DNA of 64,000 nt. It comes from Tubulanus polymorphus (Eukaryota > Nemertea > Palaeonemertea > Tubulaniformes > Tubulanidae). The notes under the pieces are model-generated. The model had not been told where the DNA came from, did not search any database, and saw nothing but the letters and a program-made list of their open reading frames with translations. A program made the position numbers and the translations under genes. This document shows, one piece after another, positions 28,620-42,608 of the stretch (positions within the stretch are counted from its first letter, which is position 1; every line of letters begins with the position of its first letter). Where the stretch lies: the NCBI RefSeq assembly GCF_964204645.1, contig NC_134036.1, positions 9,224,704 to 9,288,703 of the forward strand. The letters are read 5' to 3'.

Positions 28620-29560
28620 ACAGAGCGATTTTGTAATGAAATCGACTGATTCAATCGTGTCAATCAATTGTGAAATATCAGATAATCGAGAATTCAGTAA
28701 ATGTAGAGAGATTATCTATTATACCGTCTACATTTCAAGATCATTGTTCTTCGCATAATTTTGTTAATTGAAACATGTTTTATAAATCGTTTATCGATTT
28801 TTTTGTGGATACTCATCGCAATTTTTGGCGGCTAATCATAACATTTTTTTAGGTCAATCATTACGGTTATTTGGAGTAGATCTTAACAATTTTGTATTAA
28901 AATCGATTGATTAAAGTCATGTTAATTAGTTGAGTAATAAGGTAACCGAGAACTAAACGAATGTCGAGAGATTATTCAAGATGACTGTTCTTTGCATAAT
29001 TTTTGTTAATTGAAACATATTGTTTGTTACTAAATCAAAACGATTTACGAATTTTGGTGTTGATCATTACGATTTTTTGGTGTTTAACTAACGGCTTTTT
29101 TGTGTCAATCGTCTCAATTTTTTCGGGAATAAGAATCATGACGATCTTGTTGTAAAAGTGACTGATTCATTCATTTGAATAATCGAGAATTTAGTTGAAT
29201 GTAGAGAAATTTCCTATTATGACATCTACATTCCTAAGATAATTGTTCTTTGCATATTTTTGTTAATTGTAACATATTGTTTGTGAATCAGCATGATTTT
29301 TGCATTTACTCTTTACTACTTTTGGTGTTAATGATTTGCGATTATTTGGCGTTAATGATCCCCAATTTTTCGAGTTTATCTAAACTTTTTTGTCTTAACC
29401 ATCGCAATTTTTTGGAATAGATCATAACGATTTTTTTATAAAAATGACTGATGCATTCGTTTTGATAATCGAGAATTGAGTAAATGTAGAAAGATTATCT
29501 ATCATACCTTCTACATTTCAAGGTGATATAGATTTTCGCATAATTTTAATCATAATCATA
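28620..29560 (+). repeat. ~250-290-bp degenerate tandem array downstream of RPTP
   Basis: A segment with ATAATCGAGAATTxAGT, GTAGAGAGATTATCTATTAT, TCTACATTTCAAGAT and TTGTTCTTTGCATAATTTTG recurs with starts near 28688, 28940, 29180 and 29468, separated by T-rich ACGATTTTTTGGTGTTAATCAT-like spacers. Confidence 0.8.
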
Positions 29561-29689
29561 AATAATTTTTGCGGATACTCATTACGATTTTTTTGGGTTA
29601 ATCATTAATTACTGATCTTTTACGTATCTGAAGCCAATATGTTTTTTTAAAAATCAAATCTACTTCGTTGCTGCCCTAAAAACCACCCC

Positions 29690-29960
29690 TTAAGACATTC
29701 ACCGATTCAGTATGAAATGATGTATTGGAAAGTGTGCTGATAGACTATCTAATGCCTGGTGTTTGAAATTGGTATTCGATTAAGAATGTCTCAAGGGGAG
29801 AATGAACACGTTTGAAGTGTGGATGATCAATTTTTTAAAGTGTGCTGATAAAATGTCCAATGTCTGGTGTTTGTAGTTCATTTTTGATAAAAAAGGTGTC
29901 TCAGCTGAAGCGCTGAATACATATGGAACGTGGACAATCAGTTTTTCTCCGGTAAAGTAC
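29690..29960 (-). repeat. ~108-bp repeat family, inverted copies
   Basis: GTGCTGATAAAATGTCCAAT and TGTCTGGTGTTTGTAGTTCA are the reverse complement of the intronic RPTP repeat; about 2.5 copies. Confidence 0.8.
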
Positions 29961-30003
29961 TGAACACAAAACCGAAAATAGCAGAACGATGTGGTTCACG
30001 TAT

Positions 30004-30068
30004 TATTAGAATGTCCTTATAGGCGACAGATTGTGATAATAATTCATCCATATTCTAATTCAGAATAA
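30004..30068 (+). pseudogene. Possible C-terminal remnant of a LINE reverse transcriptase
   Basis: The frame NDVVHVLLECPYRRQI ends in a stop 60 nt later. The pattern VxHVLLECP-x-YxxxR is typical of the very C-terminus of many non-LTR retrotransposon proteins. A stop codon lies just upstream, so only a fragment remains. Confidence 0.35.
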
Positions 30069-31502
30069 AGAATATCCTTATATATAAATGTATATTTGGT
30101 CATTGTCATTTCCTTTGGTTTTGGTGTAACTACGTTTGATGGCGTTATGGCAATTGCATTTTCCGGATGGGGCGAATCAATGCAGCAATTCCTTTCCGTT
30201 GCCATATATCGCTAGACCTTCTAAAATTTTCTTCAAAGGGCGACCACTTCTCTCGATGCCGTTATGGTGATGATGTCATATAATTTACGCAGTGGCCATA
30301 TTCAATGATTTTGATTTCATTGAAGCGTTGACTTAGAGCCGCATAAGCTATTGACCGGGTTACTGACCACGCCACATTACACCTCTATTCGTACGTACAT
30401 TAAATATAGCGAGCGTACTGATGGTGGATATGCGTCTGGCATACGGGTTTCCCCACTACCAGTAAAACCTCATTACAAACATACTCGGATACAACGATTC
30501 GTCGGATTTAACAAATATAGAATTTCGACCCAAGTAAGAAAATTTGATTAATTGCATACTGGATATAACGAACATATTTTCTGGTCCAGTAAACTTTGCT
30601 GTAACGAGGTTCCACTGTTGGTGGTAAGCTGTTCTCATCGGATGGACTTGGGTGAATCTGATCGTGAAAATTAATCCATAGAACTCGAGTTCATTGACTA
30701 AACCAAAACCACAGACAAGTTGCTGACTACAGGTTTTGTTACGTTTGAAGACAGTGTATAATTATCGAGGATATATTCGCCTTTAAACAGTGCACGGACG
30801 GTTCGAATTCCGAGAAAATCACTGTGTTTGATTGAGGAACGCGTGTTTTCGGAGGATAGAATTAGTGCAACAAGACAAATGGAACTTGGGAATGCATCTC
30901 AGTTGAAGATGGTTGTTGTGATACGACTTATAAATAAAGATGAGAAGTTAATTGTCAGAATTCCTTTTTAATGTATGCGGGTGCTGTAGTGGTTTATATT
31001 TGTTGTTTGACTTTTTCAATCTAACGTATATGTGTATATACATGTACATATAAAGATATTCACTGCAATTATCATTAACACATAATGATAAATTGCTCAC
31101 TTAGTAAACCGATTATTGAAACTGGAAACTCTGGATTTGAAACTGGATAAAATCCTATGTAAACCCGGTAATCCACATTCCGGACCTCTCAGAATCAGTA
31201 TCGGTCATTACTGGGTTCGCAAGCCCGGGACCACCGTGTGCATCTTATATTCAGCGCCTAGGCCACAGTCATCCTTGTATGGCGATGCAGTTTGAGTCAG
31301 ACGCAGCGGGTGGTTCGCGTTCGCTTTTTCTAACCGTATCTAACGAAAAAAGTCGACCAAGTATCGAATTTGAATTTAGCAAATTGTTATATATTGATGT
31401 AATCGGGGGAATTTACGGAATTAACGATATATCTATAGAATCGATGGTCAGGTCTAGTCATTATCTGTCATTATCTAATTCCTAAGTGGTATAGGACACA
31501 GG

Positions 31503-31658
31503 GGCTTGTATCAGAGTTGCAAATACTGTAAAAATAATCTGTTAATCAAATGCCTATAGTATAGTACTATGAAATAACTAATATATCATTTTATACATGT
31601 TATAGACATTTGATTCACATTATCGTTTTTAGATTAATCTACAACTCTGATACGAGCC
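31503..31658. mobile_element. 156-bp MITE with terminal inverted repeats
   Basis: GGCTTGTATCAGAGTTG at 31503 and CAACTCTGATACGAGCC ending at 31658 form the ends. The interior continues as an imperfect palindrome (AATCAAATGCCTATAG / ATAGACATTTGATT). Confidence 0.82.
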
Positions 31659-31970
31659 AGTCTGGACATCATAAATTGACAAAAAAACGATTAAAATGCC
31701 AAAAATGTCAAATATCATAATAGTCAGGTTGAATTTATGAACTGATTGATTTTGGATTGTCGACAATAGGTGATATAAAATAAATTATATAAAACCAAAG
31801 ATCATTGAAGTTATTTTGGATTTGAATACAATCAGTATTTCATATTTGTTCTTTATTGCTGTTCTAAATTAGCACTTAAAAAGCGAAAACCAGACGAATT
31901 GTCTTCACGCTGTCCTAGGCTTCGGTGACGTCACCACTTGTTCGGTCGCGGCCGACGAATATGTTCGGGC

Positions 31971-32230
31971 GGACCGGATGGCTTAGTAGGTCGGCGACTA
32001 GTGTGTCACTGATGTGGCCCAGGTTCGAGTCTCGGAGGGGGCGGGTCAGGATGTGAATTGATCTCCGGTAAGCGAGCGAGTCGAGAGTTGTCCTCCCTGG
32101 AATGAGGTTACTAATGCGTGAGTCCTACAAAATATCTGGTGTGGGGTAAATCATGTTTAATTCAGTCGTTTCTGGCCGAATTATTTATTTATCCCACAAT
32201 ACCGGTCCAGGCTGCGGAGTAATTCCAACA
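31971..32230 (+). mobile_element. tRNA-derived SINE
   Basis: A-box-like TGGCTTAGTAGG (31979-31990) and B-box-like GGTTCGAGTCT (32022-32032) at tRNA-like spacing, followed by a non-tRNA body reaching about 32230 (GGTAAATCATGTTTAATTCA, TTTCTGGCCGAATT). Pol III transcription is inferred from the boxes only. Confidence 0.65.
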
Positions 32231-33340
32231 GGGGCCTTCGACTTTTCTTACAATATTAGTTTGTTATTCTAAGTTGATTGGTGAGGGTTTTGGAAACTTT
32301 TTTTATTCTTGTTTTATTTCCTCAAAGAAATTGAAGAAAATCGCAGCAGGAATTCCGTAGATCTTTACACGTAGTTCGGTGATCAATCTCCGAGTTAATT
32401 TCTCAAGTGATGGAAAAACTATAGTTTTTTTCTTTCACTTTGCAGACTACATTCGGAGTAGATGTGTACGGTACCCGGCGATGTCTGGCGAACGTGTGTA
32501 TAAAAAACGACTATCCAATAGAGAATCACTCACTGGAGACCTGCCATACGCTCTACTACACAATAGTGCCGCGTGACTGCACAAAGCCTTAGACCATATT
32601 CTTAATTCCTGAAGCAAATCCTTCAACATTAAGATTGAGTTTGCACCATTGTATAAAGATATACGGAAATATAAAGTGAATCTCCACTAAAGTTTATTGG
32701 ATAGTTTAGATAACATTTCGGTACGAAATTTTAGGCTAAAATCGTAGCATTCGATATTTGATCTCTGTCTCGATGAATAGTCGAATCAAACTCGACGACC
32801 TGTTTGGCATGAATTGAATGGTTCTCGAGGATTGGTTTCACGTACTCGGGTCTGTCATAGGAATGCACGATCGCGCCTTCTGTCGGTGTTTATTTTATCC
32901 TTTTCGATTTATTATTATTTCCTCCATTTGTGGTGAAAAAATACATCCATTTTTGGAAATATTGGCCGTTTTAAGCGAATGCGCCAGCTGCTTGGCCAGC
33001 ACTGCTGCTTTGCACGAGCCACCCATTTCGCGCAGAGCCGACGTCAACAACTTCCTTTTGTCGCTGACGCGAAACCTCTGAAGAAACACGCTAGCAAAAT
33101 GGACTCAAACGAGTCCATAATAAGAATCCATTAAGAATTGCAGCCTGTATCGCACAAACGAGGTGTAAAGGGACCAGCGCACGGCGGACACAGAGAAAGG
33201 TATTCGGTGACCTACTGGAAATACATTAAATATCAGTCCTGTATTGATTGCCTATTGAATTTGCAATTTGAGCACATGGCTAATTAGCATATCAAGGTCA
33301 TCTATCCGATATGAGACAAAGATAATTTTCTTGACCTTTA

Positions 33341-35496
33341 CCTTACAAAAAATTCACACATGTTATGTGTGTGAATAACACACATAACATGTGTGAAGGG
33401 TGTGAAAGACACAGAAAACACATGTGATTCCAGCTATCACATGTGTGATCTGTGTTGTGGAGCATATCACATGGTTGAATAACACATGTTCACATGTACG
33501 TTTGAAATACATGTGTGATTGAGAAATACATGTGTGATTCACACATGTGATTGGCTCAACAACACAGATCACATGTGTAACCGCTAGGATCACACATGTC
33601 ATTAGAATAACACATGTGATTAACATCAGTTATTCTAATCTGCAACACAGTGTGAATATTTCGGATATGAACCATTCCCATGTTGGTTCCAAATTATGAA
33701 CATCTGCATTTTCGTCATAGAATCCATGTTAGAATAAGAATATTTCCATAACTGAACTCATTATTTCAATATTTGTAACACATGGTTAGATTTTATCTAA
33801 CACTGGCGCCCCTACTGTGCAAAAACCAAGTACGAATGTCCACGGACTATTGAGTTTGTATTTTCATTCGGCTTAATAAATAAAATAAGGTTATGATATG
33901 TTTTACACTCGCTGTTGAGTTCTTAAAAAAATATAAATATTCAAAAACGACTTCGAAAAATCCGCAGGTATTTACGGGATTCGAACTGTTGACGACGGCT
34001 AGCAAAGGACTTGGAATGAGCGTGCAGGCACGCACGGCGCCATTTGCAATTATTTCGAGGATAGTCGTTGCTGTTTTTAATCAATTTTCATGGTTAATTT
34101 CTTAGTTCGAAAAGTCTGGTGTTTGAATCCAAGCTCAAAAGCAAGTATTATTGTGTTTCATCAAATATTTATCGTCGATGATGTTAATTGAATGTACTGT
34201 AGTCGGTAAAATCAGTGGCGTGTACCAATCAATCAATTAAATCAAATTCATCCAAACTTTATTTCATGGACATGATTGATGCATTACAAATATTTCATTT
34301 ATTGATGCATGCAAAGTACAACATGTCCATGCCTAACAAGTAGGCCTAGATTACACCATGAACTATTTTTAAATCACGATATGTCCAGGAAAAAGACACT
34401 CGTTTGCATACTATAAGCCTACTGTATAATTCCTAAACTGAATGATCAGCCGGTATTGAACAGTATTTGCCAATTCTTTCTACATTTGAATGAATCATTT
34501 ACAAATTAAAATGGAATTTTCCGTTATTAATCTAGGGAGTCAGTACATTTCCTGGAGTAGTAATTTATCTTCACGGAGAATGAAACGTATACTTTCAGCC
34601 GGAACAAATTACTGAAAAAGAGGTTTTGAGTCCTGTTATGGTAAGTGTTGATTGCAAAAAATTATAAGCTAGTGTTACAATAGCACCGTTTATTTTTGTC
34701 TTGTTTCACTTATCATAATAATGTAACTTTGGCTTTTTTTATCAAATGATTGATATTAGGGTTATTGATTTATTGATTTGAATTGTTTGGAATTGTGTGT
34801 AGTATTTAAATGTTTTATAATTTTGTCTCATTCCAGATCATGTTCTGAATTGTAGATTGGGGGTTACCGCGGCCCAAATTAGAAAGAAGATTGGACAAAT
34901 GCTGAAACAGTATAAATTGACGAGGTAAATCTGTAAATATTTGAAAATAAAATTCCCATTAATATGTAAGCTTACACAAGTGAGTTATTACATTTCGTTG
35001 GTAATTTTGAAATTTCATTTTGTTTTGCCACTATGGGGATCTCCTTTCAGCCAATGAGTTTTTAGGAAATTGTGAAGTATGGATGAAACATCATGTCCAA
35101 TGAAAGAAGTGGTCAAATTTTGACCATTATGAATGTGTACTTATACTTCTTCTTGAATACAGTCGTGCGGAGCTGGAACAATGAGGATGACTGCAGATCA
35201 CATGCGTTATAAATCACACATCACTGTGTTATGACATGTGTGATTTGCATTCTGGGCTGTATCACAAGTGTGATTCACATGTGTAAAAATGGGACAAAAT
35301 CACATGTGTGATTTAGAAAATCACACGTGTGATACAGCTTGAATGCGAATCACATGTGTGATTCACATGTGTAAAAATGGGACAAAATCACACGTGTGAT
35401 TCACATACAAAATCACATGTGTGATAATGTCCCATTTTTACACATGTGAATCACACGTGTTTTTTAAAAAATCACATGTGTGATTTTTTTGTAAGG
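33341..35496. mobile_element. Candidate foldback-type element with ACATGTGT palindrome arrays at both ends
   Basis: Left end CCTTACAAAAAATTCACACA at 33341 and right end CACATGTGTGATTTTTTTGT ending GTAAGG at 35496 are inverted copies. Each end carries a 300-bp array of CACATGTG palindromes (33355-33655 and 35197-35490). The middle shows no transposase. I see no clear target duplication, so these could also be two separate elements. Confidence 0.55.
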
Positions 35497-38374
35497 GATG
35501 CGCAATTGTCAAGGATGAATTTCTTTTGTAGTGTAAATAATGATTCCTCCGAAACAAAATCAAATATAGATTTCACAGAAATCGATCTTGAAATACAATT
35601 TTAAATCTTAAAATAAAACCTGAAGTAAAACAGTAAACGATACCGCGGGTTCACATGAACACCTGCTGATTTCTGCAGCTAATCCAATCATAGAGGAGAT
35701 TGGCTTTTTAAAACTGATATTTTTGCTTTCAGCTTTTTTCGAAAAACCTCTTTTACACCTCAATGAGGCCCTTTTTAAAAATCCAGCAACCTGGAGAATG
35801 GATAACGCTTTGATACGCCGGTCACAATCCTCTCCTTAGTCGTTAATTAATAAAAGTAATGATCAGTCCCTGGCGAGAGAACGTGTCCGCGCACAAACCC
35901 AAGTAAAAAACTAGAATACCGGAAATTTGGATGATTATAACAATAACAAGACGAATTTATTTACCTTAATATTTAAACTCAGCTCTCCAGTTAAAAAACA
36001 GTCCAGTTCCTAGCTCTAAGTTCCTATTGCACTCTCCTGCTGGTAACCCGTCCTGAATCAAGTCCCAAACAAGCTTTTAATAAGTATCTATCGAACCTCT
36101 ATCGAGTATCTTTTGAGTGTTTACCAAGTGTCTGCTCTCTCAAGATGCGGGTCCCTTTTATAGAAAGAATCGGCATTCTTAAAATACCGACTCCCCCACT
36201 CGACTTTTGGCAAGGAGCAGCAACCTAACTGTCATGACTGTTTTGGTTATATAAAATTTAGCCTTAATGATTCGCTGAACTAAAATTATTTTCAAAACTG
36301 ATTTGCTGAACTAACATTTTCCTTCCAACCCTCCTGTCATGACGCGGAATGATTTACTCACTCCTTGCTTATCATTGTTGAGAGAACAGCTATTCCCAGC
36401 AAGTTACCAACAGACGTATACAACAAGAGAAAATTTAGAGAGCTAGTATTAACAGTTAACACAAATTAATTTTCATTACACTTTAGCGATTATAGAGACT
36501 TTGTTCTCAATCAACATCCAGGATATTTAAATCAAATATATGAACACTGAATGTTCCCTTTTGAATTATTGAAAATACATTTGATTCGGAACTTCATTAT
36601 GATCCATTATCTTTCTTAAAATCATTCTATAACTGTTATATTAAATAAATTTGATTATAATACGGGACAAAGCATAACAACAATATCTCCCCATACTTCC
36701 TTTTTTGTCTTTTTATAGAAAGTAGTCGGGAGTATCATGAAGTAACAGCGTGATTCTTTCACCAGCCGCATAATTAATGCAACCCATTGTTCCGACCAAA
36801 TACGGTTCCGTCTATCCTTAAGTTTATAAAAAGATTTCTGAATGTTTGCCAGATAACGCAGCGGAAGAACCGAGAAAGAATTATTTTTACACCAGGCTGA
36901 TTTATGGTCAGCGCTGATAGATCAAAGCATCAAACAACAACCTGCTTACTACATCTTACTACGTTTGTTGTCTGAAACCATTAATAACCACCAACGCATT
37001 CAGGAAATCAACATTACAAACATTTTTTTGGTACTACGAAATCTTGCTGCGGATCAGCTTGAATGCATGACTTGTAAGAATATATGCTTAGTCGCATGGT
37101 CGAAAGGCCTTTTATTGGAAACCATGTCATTTGAATTCGCTCCATTTATATAGTAACAGGCTCAGCTTAAAGCTGGCCTACAAATTTATACATTGAACAC
37201 CAATTCTCACACAACATAGGTAAATATTGGTATCGATAACGATCACTTTCTCTAACCTCCGACTGTCCATTCTTCTCATGAATCGCATAACTCGTCATCC
37301 TCCAATACAACCAAAAATTAAAAAATTACATTCACATTCATACACATATATAGATTATTATGACTCCCCTTTCCAGACAGCAAATATAAAAAAAGATAAA
37401 TGTTTCTCCCCTCAGATTCGACCACTAACAGCTTGTAACCGGATGTCAGTTAACTTCTGTGAATTGAATTGTATTTAGTTTGGACACAAGCACCATTTGT
37501 TGCTGGACACTAAAATTGTAGTGCAAACTTGCGCATAATCAAAGGCCACTAAACTAGTTACCTTCGCAAACAGTGTCTAATGCAGCTTTTCTTTTTCGTT
37601 CCGGCCCTTAAAAGATAGTAAAAAGTGTGAGTTTTAAAGTTATACCTGCGTAAAAAACTAGAAAGATACTTTCTAATAGGACGAAAGAGAAATCAAAACT
37701 CAAACTCTGGGTGATGACGAGTTAGCTTGGTTGGTACACACTGTACAGTGTTATAATGCTTATCAAACATTTTTGCAAGTTGGTCCAAACGAAGCTCAAC
37801 TGGATTAGACAATGAGTTGGGAATATAGACGATATACAGATGTATTAATCCAAAACGTTAGCACTTTGATAAGTCCTGAGGCTCAAAATATGGAAGCTCG
37901 ATCAACAAAATATCATACACCAGGAGCCCTTAAGTATTTCAAATTTTACGGCATTACAAATTAAACCAGGCCAGTTGCTGAAAAGTTAGTTACCTTATTG
38001 CAGGTGGTAAGCTTTTATAAATCAGATTTTCAGTTTTTTGAAAATATCCGAGTGGAACCAAACAACAGTCAGGTTAAAACTAATTACTGACAAAAGTCCA
38101 TCGTCTGACTCGTTTTTTAGGATAGTTTTTCCAGTAAAAGTCATAGACCTAAGCTTCACACCAACAATTCTGTGACTATAAAAGACTTTTTGACAAATCA
38201 AGGATGATAGGTTGATATGTACGTGGATTGATGCATGACCTGCTTCCCGATGCGCGTCATCTACTACTTACACGTGCATGCATTTGCACCAATTTGTATA
38301 AGTAGAGAAAACAAAATGCAACCTGGATACTGTTTGGAACATGGTATATCCATTAAATCGTGTCAATTCCAAGT

Positions 38375-39066
38375 GAGGAGATGCATCCTATGACAGTGCT
38401 AATGATACACAAAATTCAAGACAATAACTTAAAACCTGTTGATATTTTACTCAAAAAACCTTTTTCCACCTACGAATGAGTACTGATGACACTATGATGG
38501 CCACCAATTTGGCCGCCGATTGCGTGGTAATTGGCTGATCGAAAATACCGGTCTGGTTTATTAAAGATCCTTTTCCACTGAATGCCCATCACAAATTTCA
38601 ATGAAATATGCTGAACTAGTGGGAAGTTACAGGTCTCAGAATTCAGGCCAATATTGGCTATTTTTGGCACAAAAAGGTCACAGGACGGCAATCTTGAGTT
38701 CGATTAACCCAATATTTCTAACACTGATGGGGGTTTACAAATATATATATTTGAAAGATCAAGATAATTAATGAAAGCGTCTTCAAATTTTCCCTTCAAA
38801 ACTTCAAAAATGTGTAAAAAGTGCTGGTTTCGGGCTCGGCGAATGACAATGGACACCAGTCAGCCATTTAGATTCTGATCGGGCTGAAGATGGGTCTAGG
38901 GTAGATACACGTATAAACCCAGATACAGGTATAATAAACCCAATATCAAGACAATCCCATGAAGTGTCTTCAAAACTTCCCAAAATAACTGGAATCCGTC
39001 TACGGACGAATGGTCGGACGGACGAATAGTGAACGCAATAGCCCTCTGGGGTCCCAAGTGGGTTAA
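38375..39066 (-). repeat. ~650-bp dispersed repeat, copy 1
   Basis: Read on the minus strand it starts AACCCACTTGGGACCCCAGA, runs through GCTATTGCGTTCACTATTCG and TCCGTC motifs, and ends TCATAGGATGCATCTCCTC. Short frames within are artefacts. Confidence 0.8.
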
Positions 39067-39130
39067 AAAAACCAATGACCCTGAAACTCACCACAATCAT
39101 AGTCATGAGCTAAAACTTTCAAATAGCAAC

Positions 39131-39755
39131 ACTATAAGTTAAAACCTGTTGATATTTTCCTCAAAAAACTTTTTTCCACCAACGAATGAGTATTGACGAC
39201 ACTATGATGGCCGCCAATTGCGTGGTAATTGGCTGATCATTCCTGTCTCATGTATTAATGTCCCTTTTCATAGAATATCCATCATGAATTTCAATGGAAA
39301 ATAGCAAACCAATAGGAAGCTACAGGACTCAAGAATTTGGGTCAGAATTGACATTTTTCGACACAAAAAAAAGGTCACAGGACAGCCATCTTGAGTCTGA
39401 TCGACCCAATTTTCCTAAAGGTGATGGGCCTTTGGGGGATACAAATATACATGAATGATCAAGTTAATAAATTCGAGTGGCTTCGAGTTTCCCCTCGAAA
39501 ACTTCAAAGCTGTGTGAAGTGCTGCTTTCGGTAAACAACAATGGCTGCCAGTCGGCCATATTGATTCTGGCCGGGCCAGTTTTTGGGCTGAAGATGTATC
39601 TAGGTTAGAAACATATGTAAACCAAATGTCATAACAATCCCTTGAAGCGTCTTCAAAACAACTGAAATAACTCAAATAACTGGATTTCGTCTACGGACGA
39701 CGGACGAAAAGTGAACGCAATAGCCCGCTGGGACTGAAGTCCCAAGTGGGCTAAA
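39131..39755 (-). repeat. ~620-bp dispersed repeat, copy 2
   Basis: Adjacent direct copy of 38375-39066; minus strand begins TAGCCCACTTGGGACTTCAG. Confidence 0.82.
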
Positions 39756-42608
39756 AATGGGGAATTCCCAAAGGATAGAAAAGTAATCAACGAAGTTTGA
39801 CGTATGAACTAGGCCTCACAGTAGTATGACCCATTCAACCTTTAGCGATACGGGAATAAGTGACATGGAAACCATTGATTATGCATGAATGGACCAAAAT
39901 GTTTGTACGGTAAGAGTGGAAATATGGATTTCTAATTAACAGATGAACTGAATTATTCATTAAGGATTTGAAGAAAAAACGGACTTAACAAACCACAAAA
40001 TAAGCAAATCCGGATTAATGGGATCCGGATTAAGAGGAGTTCACTGTAGTTACCTTCATGACGAACGTCTAATGGAGCTTTTCTTTTTCTTTCTGGCACT
40101 TAAAAGATTTTAAAAAGCCTTAGTTACAAAGTGATACATGTGTAAAATAATTGCAAACGTTTGAAACACTTTATTAAACATGTTCTCTAATATTACAACA
40201 AAACTAGGGTGCTAGATGAAATGTTGGACAGTTCCAATATTCGACGCCCCTGGTGAACAAGTAAAGATACCAATAACCTTGAAACTAACTAGCACATGAT
40301 CAAAAGCTTATAAAACAGTTAACTTCATAACGAGCGTTTAATGGCATTTATCTTTTTCCTTCCGGACCTAGGAAAATCGAAATAGCTCATTATAAATATT
40401 TCATAATGTAAATAAAGTTGATGTAAACTTTTATTTCAAATAATGTGAAAATGAATTCAGGCATATTAAAAAATATCAGATATGTGATAAATCTGTTTTA
40501 ACTACATCTGTTTACAGTATCTGATCCAGCTCTCAGCCCATAGCACTGGATGGGCATTGGATAGACACAACCCAATTCTATTTGAATTTCCTTGCATTTT
40601 AAAAACATATTTCTACAGATATTTTTATAAAGCATGGGCAGGAAAATGTATTGATTTTACCTATAAAAGACAAGAGGACCAATTTTAATTTTTTTCAGTA
40701 ACATTTAATTCAACTATAAGACCCTCAGTAACACCTTTCATATTTCTTTATTCATCGAACAAATCAAATATGATCAGTATTTCTCATCATAAAATAGAAA
40801 CAATTACTGAAAATCAGGAACAGTTGACAGGTCTGCATATGGTGGAAGACAGAGTTTAAAATTAACTAGTAGTGAGGTGGATGCGAGATATCAGTGAAAA
40901 GAAATTCAATTTTCTCATTAAGTATATATCTTTTTTTCTATTATCACGCCGAACAGGGCATTTTTCGTCTGTCAATCAAAGTCAGTCCGTGTTAAATTGA
41001 TTCAATTGACTGTCCTGTCTGCATACACACTTCAATCACGAATTATAGTCCTCTTATAACTATGTAACTATGTCTACTTGTATTATTTGCTCTAAGTGAT
41101 ATGATTTCGCAAAAAACAAACAATCAGTACCTGACAATATAGTAGACGGATGCCACGGATGCCTCAGGAGGACGTTTCTTTGAAAAAATACGACTATGTG
41201 TGGTACAAAGTGTATTCTTAACCGAATCTAACTAACTGACAGTCAGACAACTAGGAGTCCAGGGACCCACTTCACATGCTCAACACAAGGAAATTTCAAT
41301 ATTCAATGCCCCCTGGTGAACATATTAAGACAGGAATGACCTTAGAACTCATCACAATCATAGAACATGTCACTAGCTATAATTTTGCATTACAAAATAT
41401 GCCTAGATACCAATATTATCTGAAAATACCAAGTTATTCGGCTATCCATTGCCACCAGGTGGCCATATACAAGTACCAATGTCCTAGAAGGTCAACACAT
41501 TCATAGAACATGCCACAAGCTACAATTTTGCAATTCGTTGTGGTATGCCTAGGTACCAATACAATATGTAAACAAGAAACAAAATTCTTAATACGGACTT
41601 TCCTAAATTTACAATATGATAGTGTAGTGTATGTTTAATCCAGCATCAAAATTAAACATTGGTACCGGTACTCTAAAGATTAAGCAGAACAAATGAAAAG
41701 GAGTGAAAACTCTATTGGATTGAATTCAAATGATGAGAGAAAACTTACTTTTTACAGATAATCAAATCGAAAATAAGGACGGAAATTATCAAGAAAAAGA
41801 TTTCTTTTTTTTCAAATTATGAATGAAAATGTATACCGGTACCTATCTTCGGCATGAAGTTTTTCGCAGAATTTCAGATGGGACCACTGTTCACTATAGA
41901 GAGGTAAAATTCTCATTTGGTACCAAAAAAAAGTTTTCACTGTTCACTATAGTTCACTGTCACACGTTACTTGAAAATGAGTAGGGAAAATTTGGTTCCG
42001 GGCAAAGAGTGTTCATTAAGTAAGGTATTCAATAAATAGGGTGGTGCTAGCATCCTGTTTTTTCACAACGTCTGTGCACTAAACCACATGATAGCATAGC
42101 CAACAGTGTCAGCTACTCTTGGCTATCAAATCGTTCAGAAAATCACCGGTGACAGAGTCCGTTGATCGAGTCAGCAGACTGAACCACCCAGTGTGTCAGA
42201 AGCTTTGTCCTATGAACCATGACAACCGTGTTCAAAGTAACACAGGGAGATGGTAGGAATCAGTACCTCAGATAAATCATTTTCTATGTCTTCTTGATGA
42301 GATTGCGGAACGAAATTAACCCTTCAAAATTCATACCCAGGAATTATCTGTCCCTCATAAAAAACAAGGTACACAAGGTTGAAGAGAAATATACCATTTA
42401 GTTTGATGTCTTCAATGCGTTTGCCATGGAATTTTGCAACTTTGCCGGCATCAACTGCCATGAGAAGACGACCGACTTTGGCCATTTCTACCGTTGATTC
42501 ATGTAGTCTATAAAACTGGCGATGGATATCTAACTCATGGCCCATATGATTGGCTAGCCACTCCAATTCACCATGCTTCAGGTCCATGAGCTACGTAAAA
42601 CAATAAGA

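Larger units (their letters stand above)
28185..42323. other. Gene-free, repeat-rich host DNA
   Basis: No reading frame here has conserved motifs or splice support. The items I can name (28.4-29.6 kb tandem array, MITE at 31.5 kb, SINE at 32 kb, foldback element at 33.3-35.5 kb, ~650-bp repeats at 38.4-39.8 kb) are listed separately. The rest, including 35.5-38.3 kb and 39.8-42.3 kb, is AT-rich with scattered short dispersed repeats, for example the TTTTTCTTTCTGGCACTTAAAAG-like motif near 37585, 40080 and 40350. Confidence 0.7.

Noticed and set aside
33780-33840. TGGCGCCCC as a retroviral-type primer-binding site next to an LTR
   Set aside because: No flanking direct repeats, polypurine tract or gag/pol frames are present nearby.
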